A stretch of DNA of 64,000 nucleotides from assembly GCA_031216915.1 (NCBI GenBank), contig CM062289.1, forward strand, positions 57,664,577-57,728,576, written 5' to 3'. The translations under genes were made by a program, and so were the position numbers. Positions 10,442-20,700 of the stretch are shown here, piece after piece. Each line of letters opens with the position of its first letter. Positions within the stretch are counted from its first letter, which is position 1. The DNA comes from Pictodentalium vernedei (lineage: Eukaryota > Mollusca > Scaphopoda > Dentaliida > Dentaliidae). The notes under the pieces were generated by a model. It made no database searches. It was not told the origin of the DNA and saw only the letters and a program-made list of their open reading frames with translations.

Positions 10442-10959
10442 TCAAAAGTACTGCCGCATATAGATACAACACTGACAACTTGTCATGTTTACTGATGACT
10501 TCGCTATACGAAAAAAATTATTCATTCCATTCTTGGCTCCATATACTTGGCATACAATCAAATAATTTTACAATATTTTTTCTATTAGGCCTACTATCTG
10601 GATTGTTCTGTTTATACGATGCGACATGAAACAGCTCTGTTATTTTTGGCTTTCTATAATGCCCGACGAATTTTATTTTTCCCGATCTGATTTGTGTCAG
10701 AATGGTACATGGCGTGATTTGGAATTTTACAATTGGAATCTACGCAGTCCGCAAAATCTTGAATGACGTCATGTACTATTTTAACACAGATCAGATGGCC
10801 ACTCAGCAAAATTAGGACAGATTCGCATTAAGCTATTGAAATTTTCATGTACGGTCAACAATCTAGCCTGGATACACGCAGATTTCTGCCAAAATGTTTT
10901 AATTACACACATGAAGTATATAATGCTGTAAGATTGTCATATTGCGGGGATCCTAGGGA
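10441..10959. other. Noncoding spacer in the 11-kb element
   Basis: AT-rich sequence without a believable frame or clear repeat. The short Met-initiated frame at 10438-10629 has no recognisable features. Confidence 0.5.
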
Positions 10960-11960
10960 CTAAATATCACGATGACATCATCACCAAGTATGTGACGTTA
11001 TCACCAAATAGTGATGTCATCATCAGAACAGTTACGTCATCTCCAGGATAGGGGCGACATCACCATGGTTTCAGGAGCGCATCTATGATGTCACACGTTT
11101 TCGCAGGGGCGGTTGTCAGAGAAATGACGTCACAAGATGGCGTCCATGGACCAACAACGTTTTCACTGAATGGAGTGATCTCCACTGCCCTAGGCGACAT
11201 CGAATTACCGAACTCGAGTCGAAAATGATCGGAAATCTTGAGAAACGATTTCCGTGGCCACCGGAACCTCTTAAACGCATCCCGGAGCATCGAAGCGATG
11301 AAGTGAATGAGTTGGGAGTGATCTCACCTTTCCTGTACGTCGTTGAATCACCAAACGCGCCACGACAATGGCTTTTCTCCCGATGTTTCCATAGTATCAA
11401 CACAATCGACCCAGTGAGAGTACCAGGTATGTGTTCATGTTCTTTTGTGTACCAGCACCTTGTGGTTTGGCACATGGACACAATGTCATGTGTCTTGGGA
11501 TAACACCAACGATGACGGGAGAAAAGCCATTGTCGTGACGCGTTCGGTGATTCGACGTCCCATAGGAATGGCAATATCACTCCACACTCATTGACTTCAC
11601 CGCTTTGATTCGTCTGGGATACGTTCGGAAGGTTCCGGCGGCAACCGGAATCCGTTTCCGAAGATGCTCGATCATTTTCGGGTCGGTTTCGGTAATTCGA
11701 TGGCACCCAGAGCAGGCGAGATCACTCCGTTCAGCGAAAACGTTGCTGGTCCAAGGGCACCTCCATCTTCTGACAACGTTTATACGACAACCGCACCCTG
11801 CATCCGGCAGAAGCATGTGACGCCTTAGGTACGTACATGGGCACTTGATACCACTACGATGACGTGATTATCCCGGTGATAACGTAGCTATTCTGATGAT
11901 GGATGTCATACCCTTGGTTATGACGTCACAATTTGGTGATGATGTCACGGGATGAAGTAT
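10960..11960. repeat. Large foldback, arms of about 400 bp
   Basis: The segment 11130-11400 (AACAACGTTTTCACTGA, GGAGTGATCTC, TTCCGTGGCC, CGACAATGGCTTTTCTCC) recurs inverted at about 11517-11775 with moderate divergence. The flanks 10970-11060 and 11850-11955 both hold TGATGTCATCAcc/TGACGTCA-like words. The open frames across the arms mirror one another, as expected from an inverted repeat, and are not genes. Confidence 0.8.
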
Positions 11961-11984
11961 GACCTCTGGATCTCCCGAATATGG

Positions 11985-12245
11985 AAAGCTTTAACTGGTA
12001 GAGCGCTGAAAGCCCAAAATTGGGCTCTACTTCGATATTTTTCACTGCTACATACTGGATCAGTAGTTTTAGGATCGGCTTCTGACAGGGTTAAGATTAA
12101 AACTGTCCAATCTACCAAAATTTGCCTTGTTGGAATATAAGGGAGAGTGCCTATAGGCACTCTCCCTTATACCCCAACAAGGCAAATTTAGGCTAACCTA
12201 TTCAGAAAGCCCAATATAATTCAGCACTCTACCAGTTAAGAACGA
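11985..12245. repeat. Foldback MITE-like unit with perfect palindromic core
   Basis: The outer arms CTTTAACTGGTAGAGCGCTG and the complement at 12210-12240 enclose a 75-bp near-perfect palindrome at 12113-12188. The palindrome has arms AATTTGCCTTGTTGG and AGGGAGAGTGCC around CTATAG. Confidence 0.85.
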
Positions 12246-12530
12246 TATACAACTCACACATGTCGCTTTGTGTGCTTTAGCTTTGATACACAAACGCGAG
12301 CACAAGAGACTAATCGTGTTTTTTTTGTTGGGGAGGGTGGTAGTGGGGGTGGGTAATCACAATACCAATAGGTTATTGAAGGAACCCAAATGACTAATGA
12401 TTTCTAAGGAGTGTGGACACGTAGGATATCACCCACCTAATTTTGAAATGCTTGGAAATATTGTGCTGACATTTTGGCAAAGAAATGCCTAACATTGTTA
12501 AATTAATTGCGAAACCGGAGTGAGGGCGTG

Positions 12531-12580
<50 letters not shown>
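12531..12580. repeat. (GA)n microsatellite
   Basis: About 24 GA dinucleotides in a row. The neighbouring 12250-12530 and 12580-12730 hold no recognisable gene. Confidence 0.95.
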
Positions 12581-12581
<1 letters not shown>

Positions 12582-12737
12582 AGTCTTATGTTTTTATTAT
12601 ATTAAAATTTTGCAATGAACATGATAATCATTTCTGAAATAAAAAAAGTTATGAAAGTCTTTTTATTATTTACTAAACTTCTAATTGTAGGTTTCAATGG
12701 TTCAAGCCATGCATGAATCCGCACATGTAGTTTCCGA

Positions 12738-12852
12738 GACCTGGCAATTAACGGTGGAGATGAATAAGTAGTTTAAAATATGAACACTGCTTCATCTAAG
12801 CAGCAGTGTTCAGATTTCAAACTGCTCATCTTTTTGCACCTGTGATTGCCAT
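12738..12852. repeat. Hairpin
   Basis: GGCAATTAACGGTGGAGATG...GAACACTGCTTC pairs with AGCAGTGTTCAGATTTC...CACCTGTGATTGCC. The arms are imperfect, about 50 bases each. Confidence 0.75.
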
Positions 12853-13009
12853 AATTTATATAATAATTTGGTATTAAGTGAGATGTTTGAGGCATGGTGA
12901 CTATACTTGCCATTCATAGGGTAGATAAAGCGAATACATCTGGTCTGACCACAAGATATTTAATTATTAGTTTCTTTGGTGCTTTAGTTGTAAGACTTTA
13001 ACATCTGAG

Positions 13010-13200
13010 GTCATACCGTGCCAGACAATGTCACGGGTGGAGGAAAACGGAGTGCCCTGGGAGAACAACCGAGTAGCGGCGAGTCAATCTCAGACACTCC
13101 GACGTACTATCTCAGTAAATTTAGCATTGGTTAAAGGACGCATACCGCCAGTGTGCGATACACTTTAGCACATTTTCGTCACCATGCCCCATACATGCAA
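13010..13200 (-). mobile_element. SINE family B, decayed copy
   Basis: It retains ACGGGTGGAGGAAAACGGAG, GGGAGAACAACCGAGTAGCG, TTTAGCATTGGTTAAAGGACG and a GTGCGATACACTTTAG stretch, in the order seen in minus-strand SINE B copies. Head and tail are not recognisable. Confidence 0.65.
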
Positions 13201-13439
13201 TGGAAGTGTAGTGTCTAGCCCTAGAATACAATTCGGTTTAACCGTCTGGAAACTGAATCGTATCCTCGGGAAACTTTGACACACGAGTACAGTCCCCTTA
13301 CCAACAAGGGAACGGTCTCGCTTTATTTTTTTCGAAACACTTCTTCAACTCATCATCATGCTATGCCATCCCTATACATCAGTACATCACCAACTATCAA
13401 TCACTTCTATTGAACATAAAGTCCGCTGGGCTTGTGAAC

Positions 13440-13790
13440 GGATGGGGTCCGCACCCCCACGACGCTGACGATTATCGTTGCGCCCTGTCTGTGCGTGTGT
13501 TTGTGTGTGTGTGCGTGTGTTTATGTGTGAGCGTGTGTGTCTGTGTGCGTGTGTGTCTCTCTCTCTCACACACGTACACTATTTTAATGACCTGTACCGT
13601 ATAATGCCCGGATTGGACCCATTGGCGCCTCCCTCCCTCTGGAATCGTGAACGGATACGGCCCAGATGTGCGCTACCTCACCCACGGCGGTGACGATTAT
13701 GGTTGGGCCCGATGTGTGTATGTGTGTGTGTCCCCCCACACACGCACACACATACATCGGGCCCAACCATAATCGTCACCGCCAGCCCCC
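13440..13790. repeat. TG/CA microsatellite hairpins
   Basis: GACGATTATCGTTG with a long TG run fills 13470-13580. A full hairpin GGCGGTGACGATTATGGTTG...CACCGCC spans 13685-13787, with CA/TG and a central CCCCCC. A C-run follows at 13785-13810. Confidence 0.85.
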
Positions 13791-13814
13791 CCCCCCCCCC
13801 CCCCCCCCCCACAC

Positions 13815-14521
13815 ACACCGTCGGAGTAATGAAGCCTCGGAGTATGAACCCTCGGGGTAATGACCCCTCGGAACAGTGAACCCTTGGAGTAATGGACCCT
13901 TGCTACAATGAACCATCGGAGTAATGAATCCTAGGAGCCATGAACCCTGGGATCAATGGACCCTCGGAACGATGAACCTCATGGCGGTGACGATTATGGT
14001 TGGGCCCGATGTGTGTATGTGTCCCCCACACACACGCACACACACATGCATCGGGCCCAACCATAATCGTCACCGCCGCCCCCCCCCTCCCCCCCCCACC
14101 CACACCATCACACCAATGAAGCCTCGGAGTATGAACCCTCGGGGTAATGACCCCTCGGAGCAATGAACCCTCGGAGTAATGAACCATCGGAGCAATGAAC
14201 CCTCGGAGCTATGAACCCTCGGAGTAATGAACCCTCGGAGCAGTGATACCCCAACCTCGGAACTATGAACCCTCGGAGCAATGAACCCTACCTTCAGACT
14301 GGTGGACCGTTGATGATACGTTATTGGTTGGTGTAACATTATCGGTTGTAAACGCCGACTCGAGTTATAACATTATGCGTTGATTTTTGCTACAAAACGC
14401 GTTGACTAAAGTTATAACATTATGCGGCGTTTACAACATTATCGGTTGTTTACTACATTATGTTATAACATTATGCGTTGATGATACATTATTGGTTGGT
14501 GTAACATTATCGGTTGTAACA
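13815..14521 (-). repeat. Right terminal inverted repeat with CCGAGG array
   Basis: The reverse complement of the left end. Unique sequence at 14290-14521 is near identical to 3344-3575. A TCGGAGTAATGAACCC array occupies 14105-14290 and 13815-13982, interrupted at 13983-14082 by the GGCGGTGACGATTATGG hairpin. The order of array, hairpin, array is the same on both ends, so the hairpin was present before, or is copied with, the inverted repeat. Confidence 0.9.
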
Positions 14522-14526
14522 AGGGT
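14522..14526. repeat. Target-site duplication AGGGT, right copy
   Basis: It follows the right end GGTTGTAACA directly and matches 3339-3343. Confidence 0.9.
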
Positions 14527-14625
14527 CTCCCAGCCAAGTTCTGCGAGTACATTTGATACCGAGGTAGCTCTCGTAAGTCCGGATATTATTCTGGCTGCAT
14601 CCGCGTGGATTCTTTCTTCTTTAGT
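14522..14625 (-). mobile_element. CR1/L2-like LINE, second part (5' edge of the truncated copy)
   Basis: The minus strand encodes HADAARIISGLTR and AELGWETL, the conserved block that stands just before RRYLHKM in this family. After removing the 11-kb element the frame continues at 3343. The copy is 5'-truncated near 14625, where it abuts endonuclease sequence of the other LINE. Confidence 0.88.
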
Positions 14626-15340
14626 GTCATAGAAATTAGTTTGTGGTCTGATTTATAAGACGACCTTATTTCCGCCGTAGTTATACAGTTAACAAGGCTT
14701 TGGGATGTTAAGAAGTAGTCCAAGCGACAGCATATTGTAAGTGTGGGCTGGAATTCTTTCTGGTCGGGGTGCATAATGCGCCACGCGTCCATTAAGTTCA
14801 TGTCTTCCATGTGACTGTTCAACACTTTGCTCGTTTGCGGAGTGTATTGGTTTCCACCTATCTTGTCTTAATGTGGATTGCGTATTGTGTTGACATCCCC
14901 ACCTATAATTATGTTTGTACCATGATGAAAATAGTTTTTTCACGGAAAAGACGGTTGAAAAAGAGCGGGTCATCATTGTTCGGGCCAGAGTTGCAGAGTA
15001 AAAGGTTTGTTTTATTAATCACAACTGAGACAATTATACAGCGTCCGTTTGTGTCTATTTTCTGTTTTTTTTATTTCCGCACTTAATTTTTTTTAAAGAG
15101 AATTGCAACTCCACCTCGACGTGTAGAGTTATGGGCAAAAATTGCTTTACTGCCCCATTCATTGGTCCATTTCTTTTCTAAGTGGCGATCATCGTGCGTC
15201 TCTTGTAGAAACATTCTTTTCGGCCATAAAAACAATTATTGTCGTTTTACCGAATCTGCCAAACCCCTAACGTTTAGTGAAGCTATTGATATACTGTCCA
15301 TATTATTCAGGCCTAGTGTGGGTGTTGCATATTACCTTTA
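14626..15340 (-). mobile_element. L1/Tx1-type LINE, endonuclease part (degenerate)
   Basis: The minus strand encodes an apurinic-type endonuclease in broken frames: SISIASLNVRGL, LQETHDD, RRGGVAILF, GGDVNTI, DAWRIMHPDQKEF, RLDYFL and SDHKLISM, in the canonical order. The C-terminal side stops at about 14626, where the CR1/L2-like tail begins. The matching reverse transcriptase lies at 1-2200. Stops and one or more frameshifts make it a pseudogene. Confidence 0.88.
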
Positions 15341-15540
15341 CTCAAATTATATGACGCTTCATGCACTTCCAATCAATGCGGTCGACGAATGGACAACATG
15401 CAACTACACAAAGTATTTCCATTTTAATATGCATATATAAGAGCACTATATTGATTGAGCATTCAGTGCTGGTGATATGGGGCGGGTCGAGAAAATAAGG
15501 CCATTTTTGGCCTTTGTAGCTATGTCTATCATAGGTGCTA

Positions 15541-15842
15541 CAGTTAAAACTAGAAGTCCTGTCATAAAATGCGCACAAATAGCGCGCTGATATGCGCGTT
15601 ATGGCCCAAGTAAAGCTATCAAATTCTGTACCTATGACCTGTGCACAAGCAATGTTTCAGCCAATGGACCTCCGGGTAACCCGGAGGTCCATTGGCAGAA
15701 ACATTGCATGTGTTTGCTATGAGTAACCAGGAGAACCTGCCGTGCCTTGGATGCCATTCGATATGGCAATTGCGCGCAATTCCAACGCGCAATTAAGCCT
15801 ACATAAGCGCACTATTCGTGACAGGACTTCTAGTTTTAACTG
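15541..15842 (-). mobile_element. Tc1/mariner-like MITE, family C1
   Basis: The ends CAGTTAAAACTAGAAGTCCT and complement are flanked by TA on both sides. The centre is the shared palindrome CCAATGGACCTCCGGGTAAC. The internal order is reversed relative to the other C1 copies. Confidence 0.9.
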
Positions 15843-16100
15843 TATAAGAGTCATTTGTATTTGACTAGGTTGTCTGTGTTTTAGAACTAGAGTATAATTT
15901 AACATTGTAATTGGCGTGTTTTAATGTTAGTGAGACTTATTCTGTTTTATTATTGAGTTAAAGCTCCTTAGTGCCAGGGCTTGTTTTGATTCACGGATAC
16001 ATTATTCTTACAGATTTCGGGCGAGATGCCTACAGACATCCTCCAGCAAAATGATCAATATTGCACCAATTACAAATCAAGAACTTCCGTAGACTACCTA

Positions 16101-16414
16101 CAGTTAACACTTGAAGTCCTGTCACGAATAGTGCGCTTATCTAGGCTTAATTGCGCGTTGGAATTGCGCGCAATTGCCATATCGAATGGCATCCAAAGCA
16201 CGGCAAGTTCTCCTGGTTACTCACAGCAAACACATGCAATGTTTCAGCCAATGGACCTCCGGGTTACCCGGAGGTCCATTGGCTGAAACATTGCTTGTGC
16301 ACAGGCCATATGGACAGAATTTGATAGCTTTACTATGGCCATAACGCGTGCATTAACGCGCAGATCAACGTGCTATTTGTGCGCATTTCATGACATGACT
16401 TCTAGATTTAACTG
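16101..16414 (+). mobile_element. Tc1/mariner-like MITE, family C1
   Basis: CAGTTAACACTTGAAGTCCT at the left and its complement at the right are both flanked by TA. The centre is the shared palindrome around 16240-16295. Confidence 0.9.
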
Positions 16415-17256
16415 TATAAGACAAATTCTTGTTCAAGAAACCCTCATTGGTCCAGATTACTGATGAATTCTACGGGCACTCATCAGTAAATGGCTCAATA
16501 CTGTGTCCTTCTACAATCGTTTATAGTTACAGAACTTGAATGTGCAACCACACTATAGAACTAGTGATCTAAGCTTTCCTCTTGATAAGGCTTATTCGTG
16601 CACAAGAATATATTATTTTTAGAATTACTCTTTTGAGTTACTGGCGATGCTTACAGACAATATCCAGTAGCACGGATTAATACTGTGTGTATGAACAATA
16701 ATTTGAATTTGTAACCATACCGCATAGCTAGTGATTTAATAGTTTTAAGTTACATATAGATAAGGCTTATTCTTGTTCAGGAATGTATTATTGCTTCGAA
16801 TTGCATTGTAATAATTACATTGTTAATGCAGTTATACATTTTGGGTCCAAATACTCAATTCCCATTGGTCAGCTGGATGAAAACGTCAAGACCAAATGTA
16901 AGTCATTTTCCAATGAATACATTTGGTCGAACTTTGACCCGCATTTACGGTAGAGCGCAGCTGACAGAATATAATTCCGATGGTGTTTGGGCGGGTTTTT
17001 AACTTTTAGCGCCTCTCGCAGTGATCAACTCCGCTGCTGTTTTTGGGGTTTTTTGTGACATTTCCGAACTGTAGCATAAAGCCCGTTACTAAAATACTCG
17101 TTTCCATTTCTAAAGATGTGAAAATTAAAAATCAGAGTTGTGCGCTTTGTCTTTTGTGTGAGGGTGGTTTTTCACCTCGTTCGTTCGTTTATTTCGTCTT
17201 TCTGCTTTGTTGTTTGGTAAAAAGTAGTTTAAACAGTTACGGAATGTAATTATAAG

Positions 17257-17391
17257 AATTGAATGCAATTTTTATAATCTTTATTGGAGTATGAACGTGT
17301 GGGAATGGGTACAAATTATGTATGAATCCCTTCGGGACCCATTCCCACACGTTCATACTCCAATAATGATTATAAAAATTGCATTCAATTT
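17257..17391. repeat. Hairpin MITE-like palindrome
   Basis: Arms of about 60 bases (TTGAATGCAATTTTTATAAT, GTGTGGGAATGGGT) are almost perfect and meet near 17325. No coding sequence. Confidence 0.85.
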
Positions 17392-17543
17392 TTAATTATA
17401 TTCTTGTTTTTGTTCAGGAATATATATTATTTCAGAATATTTTAGGGGATGACCACAATCATGAATCTGTGACCTTGTGTAAACATACTATAGAGCTAGT
17501 GTAGAAATATTTGTCACCAATTAAGACCAAGATGAATCGATGC

Positions 17544-17765
17544 TCAATGCACTAAAACCTGTATAAGTAAAATATATGTTTTATCCTGCCATAGACTTGG
17601 CGGATAAAAAAAGTGCGACAATGAAACTCCTGTGCGACACCTTGGAACAGGAGGGTTGTTACTCGTCCGCAGGTTGTATAGCCGATTGGCTGACACTAAT
17701 CGGGGTATTTTACTTCCAATATAAAGTGGTACCAGGTTATGATACATTTTGAAAAACTGAATCAA
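17544..17765 (-). pseudogene. LINE reverse transcriptase C-terminal fragment
   Basis: The minus frame FFKMYHNLVPLYIGS, PRLVSANRLYNLRTSNN, RCRTGVSLSHFFYPPSLW is the C-terminal motif region of CR1-like elements (FxKMxNxLxPxYL, YxLRN, SFFPSxxxxWN). A short orphan piece of about 70 residues; the remainder is not nearby. Confidence 0.75.
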
Positions 17766-18114
17766 TTTATGTTTGTCACGCCCACTCTTGATATAGATCA
17801 GACATTACATTGTATAAGTGTATAATGATACAATCAGATAACGCTAAATCCACAGACAAGCTATTCCGGTGGGATGAATAAGGTGACCAGGGCACCTAGT
17901 GTTCAGGAGAAAATAGTACACAGTGACTGCATATCACTGATAATAGGGGCATATTACTTGAACTATCTATTACAATAATATTATATCTCACGTGACCTTC
18001 TGGGCTCCTGATTGGACGAATGCTGCACCCCTATTTCGTGTAGTTTTCATCCACATAACTGACCAGGCACTACACGTTTTCTATCTTTAGCACACTACTA
18101 TATCAGTTTTCTTT
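17766..18114. other. No feature recognised
   Basis: AT-rich sequence without a believable frame or clear repeat. Confidence 0.4.
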
Positions 18115-18375
18115 TCATACTGGGTGAATAAAACTAATCAGGCTAAATTTAAATATCGATTCACAAAGGCACAACATCCACAAAACGACCCGGAAAGAAA
18201 TCATTGTCGAAAAATGTATCGCTTTTCCATTGTCGAAGTCACATTTTTCGAGGCATTCATTGTATTCCTTGAGAAGATGATCTATATCTTGTTTCGAAGA
18301 GAATGATCCATACCTGAGTACACCTTTCATGAGAACGCGTCCGGATATGAAAAGTCGTTTGTTTTCGCTGCTCAT
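18115..18375 (-). CDS. Unidentified 86-residue open frame, possible first exon
   Basis: The minus frame MSSENKRLFISGRVLMKGVL, FSSKQDIDHLLKEYNECLEK, CDFDNGK has a residue mix that looks coding and shows no repeat structure. A possible splice donor AG|GTATGG lies after MKGVLR, and the tail of the frame (LCESIFKFSLISF) looks less like coding. No family is recognised. It is downstream of the lectin receptor's last exon and could be a separate gene or chance. Confidence 0.25.
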   Translation of the reverse strand: MSSENKRLFISGRVLMKGVLRYGSFSSKQDIDHLLKEYNECLEKCDFDNGKAIHFSTMISFRVVLWMLCLCESIFKFSLISFIHPV

Positions 18376-18798
18376 ATTATTTCGCTATTTAATTGTATGT
18401 TTTGGGCAGTAAACGAATAAATAATGGAATTCAATTGAATCTTCGGAGTTTGGATCCCGTACTGTCCCATTCGGTAATGTATATGTGTGACAAATGTGGG
18501 GAAATTATCAAACTGCGTTGTCAAATTTCGAAAATTTTAGTTTTCATTCGCGAGTTGCGCGATTCTAGAATACACTGTTCTGTTTGGGGGAAATGTTTTC
18601 TTTACCCTTGCCGACCGATTCAAAATCTGTCTTCTGCTCATATCAATAATCCAAGTTAGCCGTGTTTTGGAAGAAGAAAAAGTTTTTTAAAAACTATATG
18701 GTATTTTTTTCTATATAACGCTGGTTGGTAGGCCTGCTACCTTGGTAATAGGTTAACAAATCAGACAGATGTTTTTCTTGATGGGTGTTCGATATAAT

Positions 18799-18946
18799 AT
18801 AAGGATTAGTGCATGTCTTGTCGTTGACTACGCCCATATAGTGCCCAGTGAGGTGGTGTAGTTCCCTCCGCTTCGCGGCGGGAACTACACCACCTCACTG
18901 GGCACAACATGGGCGAAGTAAACTCCAAGCCATGCACTATTCCTTA
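18799..18946. repeat. Palindrome with GTGAGGTGGTGTAGTTCC arms
   Basis: The arms meet at TCCGCTTCGCGGCGG near 18875. The inner 40-base arms are perfect; the outer parts (AAGGATTAGTGCATG / CATGCACTATTCCTT) are imperfect. Confidence 0.85.
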
Positions 18947-19106
18947 AATATAGGCTGACCCGTGTTTGGGTTGTAAAAACTGTGGATCTGGTAGGTCCTC
19001 TTAAACGTGTAAATTACCTAGAATTTTTCCAGAATACCCGATACTTCATCCATTTTTCCAGGATTATCCAGTGTAAACGACTTTGATCTTGAAAATGTTT
19101 GGGAGG

Positions 19107-19683
19107 TAGGGATCTGCGAATCACATTTTTTTAATCGAATCTCGAATCGAATCGTGTCTGTGATATCGATATCGAATCTAATCTTCACAGACAAGTTATT
19201 TCATATTGATCCAAACGGAAGTTACAGTACACTGCGATGGCCCTTACAAGACTGACTGAACACCTTAAACACCAATAGATGAATATTCATTGTAGCACCG
19301 TCGCTGAAACAGATAGGTCCATTATCCATAGTTTTAGTTTTTGAAGGCTTAACTTGTTACTACTATTCACGTCTGTTCACGTTCCGAACGTGAAGCATAA
19401 CAAACTAAACCTTCAAAAACTAAAACTACGGATAAGGTACTGGGCAAAATTCACTACTTAACTAATAATTAACCATTGTCATTTACTCAATTAAATAGAA
19501 ATTGAGTCTACATGAATGAATTGTCTAATGCCAATTTTATCCAATTTTTGTTGGAAATGTAACAAATTGAAGTTAGTACGAGAGATTCGAAAAAATCGAA
19601 TTTTGAGACTGATTCTGGATCGATCTCGAAGCAGACGTATGGTATCAATATCGAATCGAATCTCGAATGTTCGCAGGACCCTA
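19107..19683. mobile_element. hAT-type MITE (577 bp) with 8-bp duplication
   Basis: The ends TAGGGATCTGCGAA and TTCGCAGGACCCTA are inverted, and both sides carry ATCGAATCGAATCTCGAA-type repeats. The flanks TTGGGAGG (19099-19106) and TTGAGAGG (19684-19691) are an 8-bp duplication with one mismatch. A separate palindrome at 19318-19436 (TTTTAGTTTTTGAAGG arms around ACGTTCCGAACGT) is nested inside. Confidence 0.87.
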
Positions 19684-19960
19684 TTGAGAGGACTATTTCA
19701 TTCATTAGAGATCCATGTCCGAAAATTTAAATGCGTTCGATTTTTACAAAATCCTCTTTCTTTGAAGAGTTAAAAAATGTGGATGCTTAAAAAATTAAAA
19801 AAGAGAATGTGTGTTTTTCTTTATTCAACATAATTTTTGATGTTGTTATGTCATTTCATATTTTCAGTTCTCCCTTCCCATTTTATGACAGTTCAATCCC
19901 AGAGACTACAAGAGAAATACTGCGTTCATATTTTACCTAAATCTAAAGGGATAAATAGGG

Positions 19961-20700
19961 GATATGGAATGAGTGTTTTTCTCATATAATATTTATGAAA
20001 CGAGTCCAAGCATTTTCCGTTTGGGCGAGCCCCTGACGAGCCCAAACGGAAAATTCGGACAAGTTTCATAAATATTATATGGGAAAAACACTCATTTCAT
20101 ATACTATTTATCATGACACAGACACGCACAAATTAGCCACTTAGTATGACTTTTTAACCCATCACCTAACTTGAGTTGCAGACGGCACTTGGAAAAACAT
20201 CCTCGTATAACTAAAAATTTTCATTTTGTGCTTCCAAAACATAGGTTATGACCCCTCATTGGAACGAGCGCGACACGCCAGTTCCAATGAGGGTTCATAA
20301 CCTATGTTTTGGAAGCAAAAAGTGAAAATAGAAAAAAAATGAATGCCGTTTTTCTTGTATTGCGCGAGACGGTTTTTGCCGTTACGTTAGGTAAAAGATT
20401 AATACAATATAACCCACCCTAAATAGGACAGATAACGTAAATTCTCCCTACTGAAATTATGCAAATGTGACCCAGTTGTATTTTGTTTAGCCAATCAAAT
20501 TGTCCAGTTGTGAAATTGACCAATGAAAGCTCCCAACTCCAATTATGCAAATTATGAAAATGTGGCCCAGTTGTATTTTGTTCAGCCAATCAAATTGTCT
20601 AGTTTTGAAATTGACCAATGAAATTGACGGAAGGCTTTATTTATCACTGGTTAATATAAAAACAAAATATCAAATGTTTTAAAGTGAACAAAACGGACGA
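19961..20700 (+). repeat. Composite 740-bp repeat, left copy of an inverted pair
   Basis: It starts with a hairpin (ATGGAATGAGTGTTTTTCTC arms, 19961-20105), then holds a family A MITE and a unique AT-rich part with two diverged copies of CAGCCAATCAAATTGTC...AAATTGACCAATGAAA. The same order occurs inverted at 34388-35103. Confidence 0.88.
20158..20398. mobile_element. Family A TTAA MITE
   Basis: TTAA at 20154-20157 and 20399-20402. The core CCCTCATTGGAACGAGCGC hairpin has TTTTGGAAGC arms. The left end is CCCATCACCTAAC and the right end GTTAGGTAAAAGA. Confidence 0.85.

Larger units (their letters stand above)
3344..14521 (+). mobile_element. 11.18-kb Ginger-like DNA transposon (integrase-OTU-F-box)
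   Basis: The element begins TGTTACAACCGATAATG and ends with the reverse complement CATTATCGGTTGTAACA. It is flanked by AGGGT on both sides and interrupts a LINE reading frame exactly. Inverted ends extend about 700 bp. One large intact gene (5728-8271) encodes a Gypsy-integrase-like DDE protein fused to an OTU protease. Ginger transposons (Gypsy INteGrasE Related) are known for integrase-like transposases with C-terminal OTU or Ulp1 domains and TG...CA ends, so this is the best class. The long ends and the 5-bp rather than CCGG/CCGT-type duplication differ from what I know of Ginger1. Nested inside are a SINE, a TTAA MITE and several foldbacks. Confidence 0.8.
15900..17500. repeat. Diverged tandem repeats of about 200 bp
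   Basis: Words such as AGGCTTATTC, TGTTCAGGAA, CTTACAGACA, CAGTAGCACGG and CACACTATAGA recur in order near 15950-16080, 16440-16600, 16600-16740, 16745-16810 and 17400-17510. The units are strongly diverged and hold the C1 MITE at 16101 and a hairpin at 17257. Confidence 0.55.

Noticed and set aside
11116..11816. Open frames of up to 196 residues on both strands
   Set aside because: They fall on the arms of a foldback and mirror each other; no domain is visible.
3344..14521. Maverick/Polinton classification
   Set aside because: No polymerase B, ATPase, capsid or adenovirus-like protease gene is seen, the duplication is 5 rather than 6 bp and the ends are TG...CA; Ginger-like fits better.
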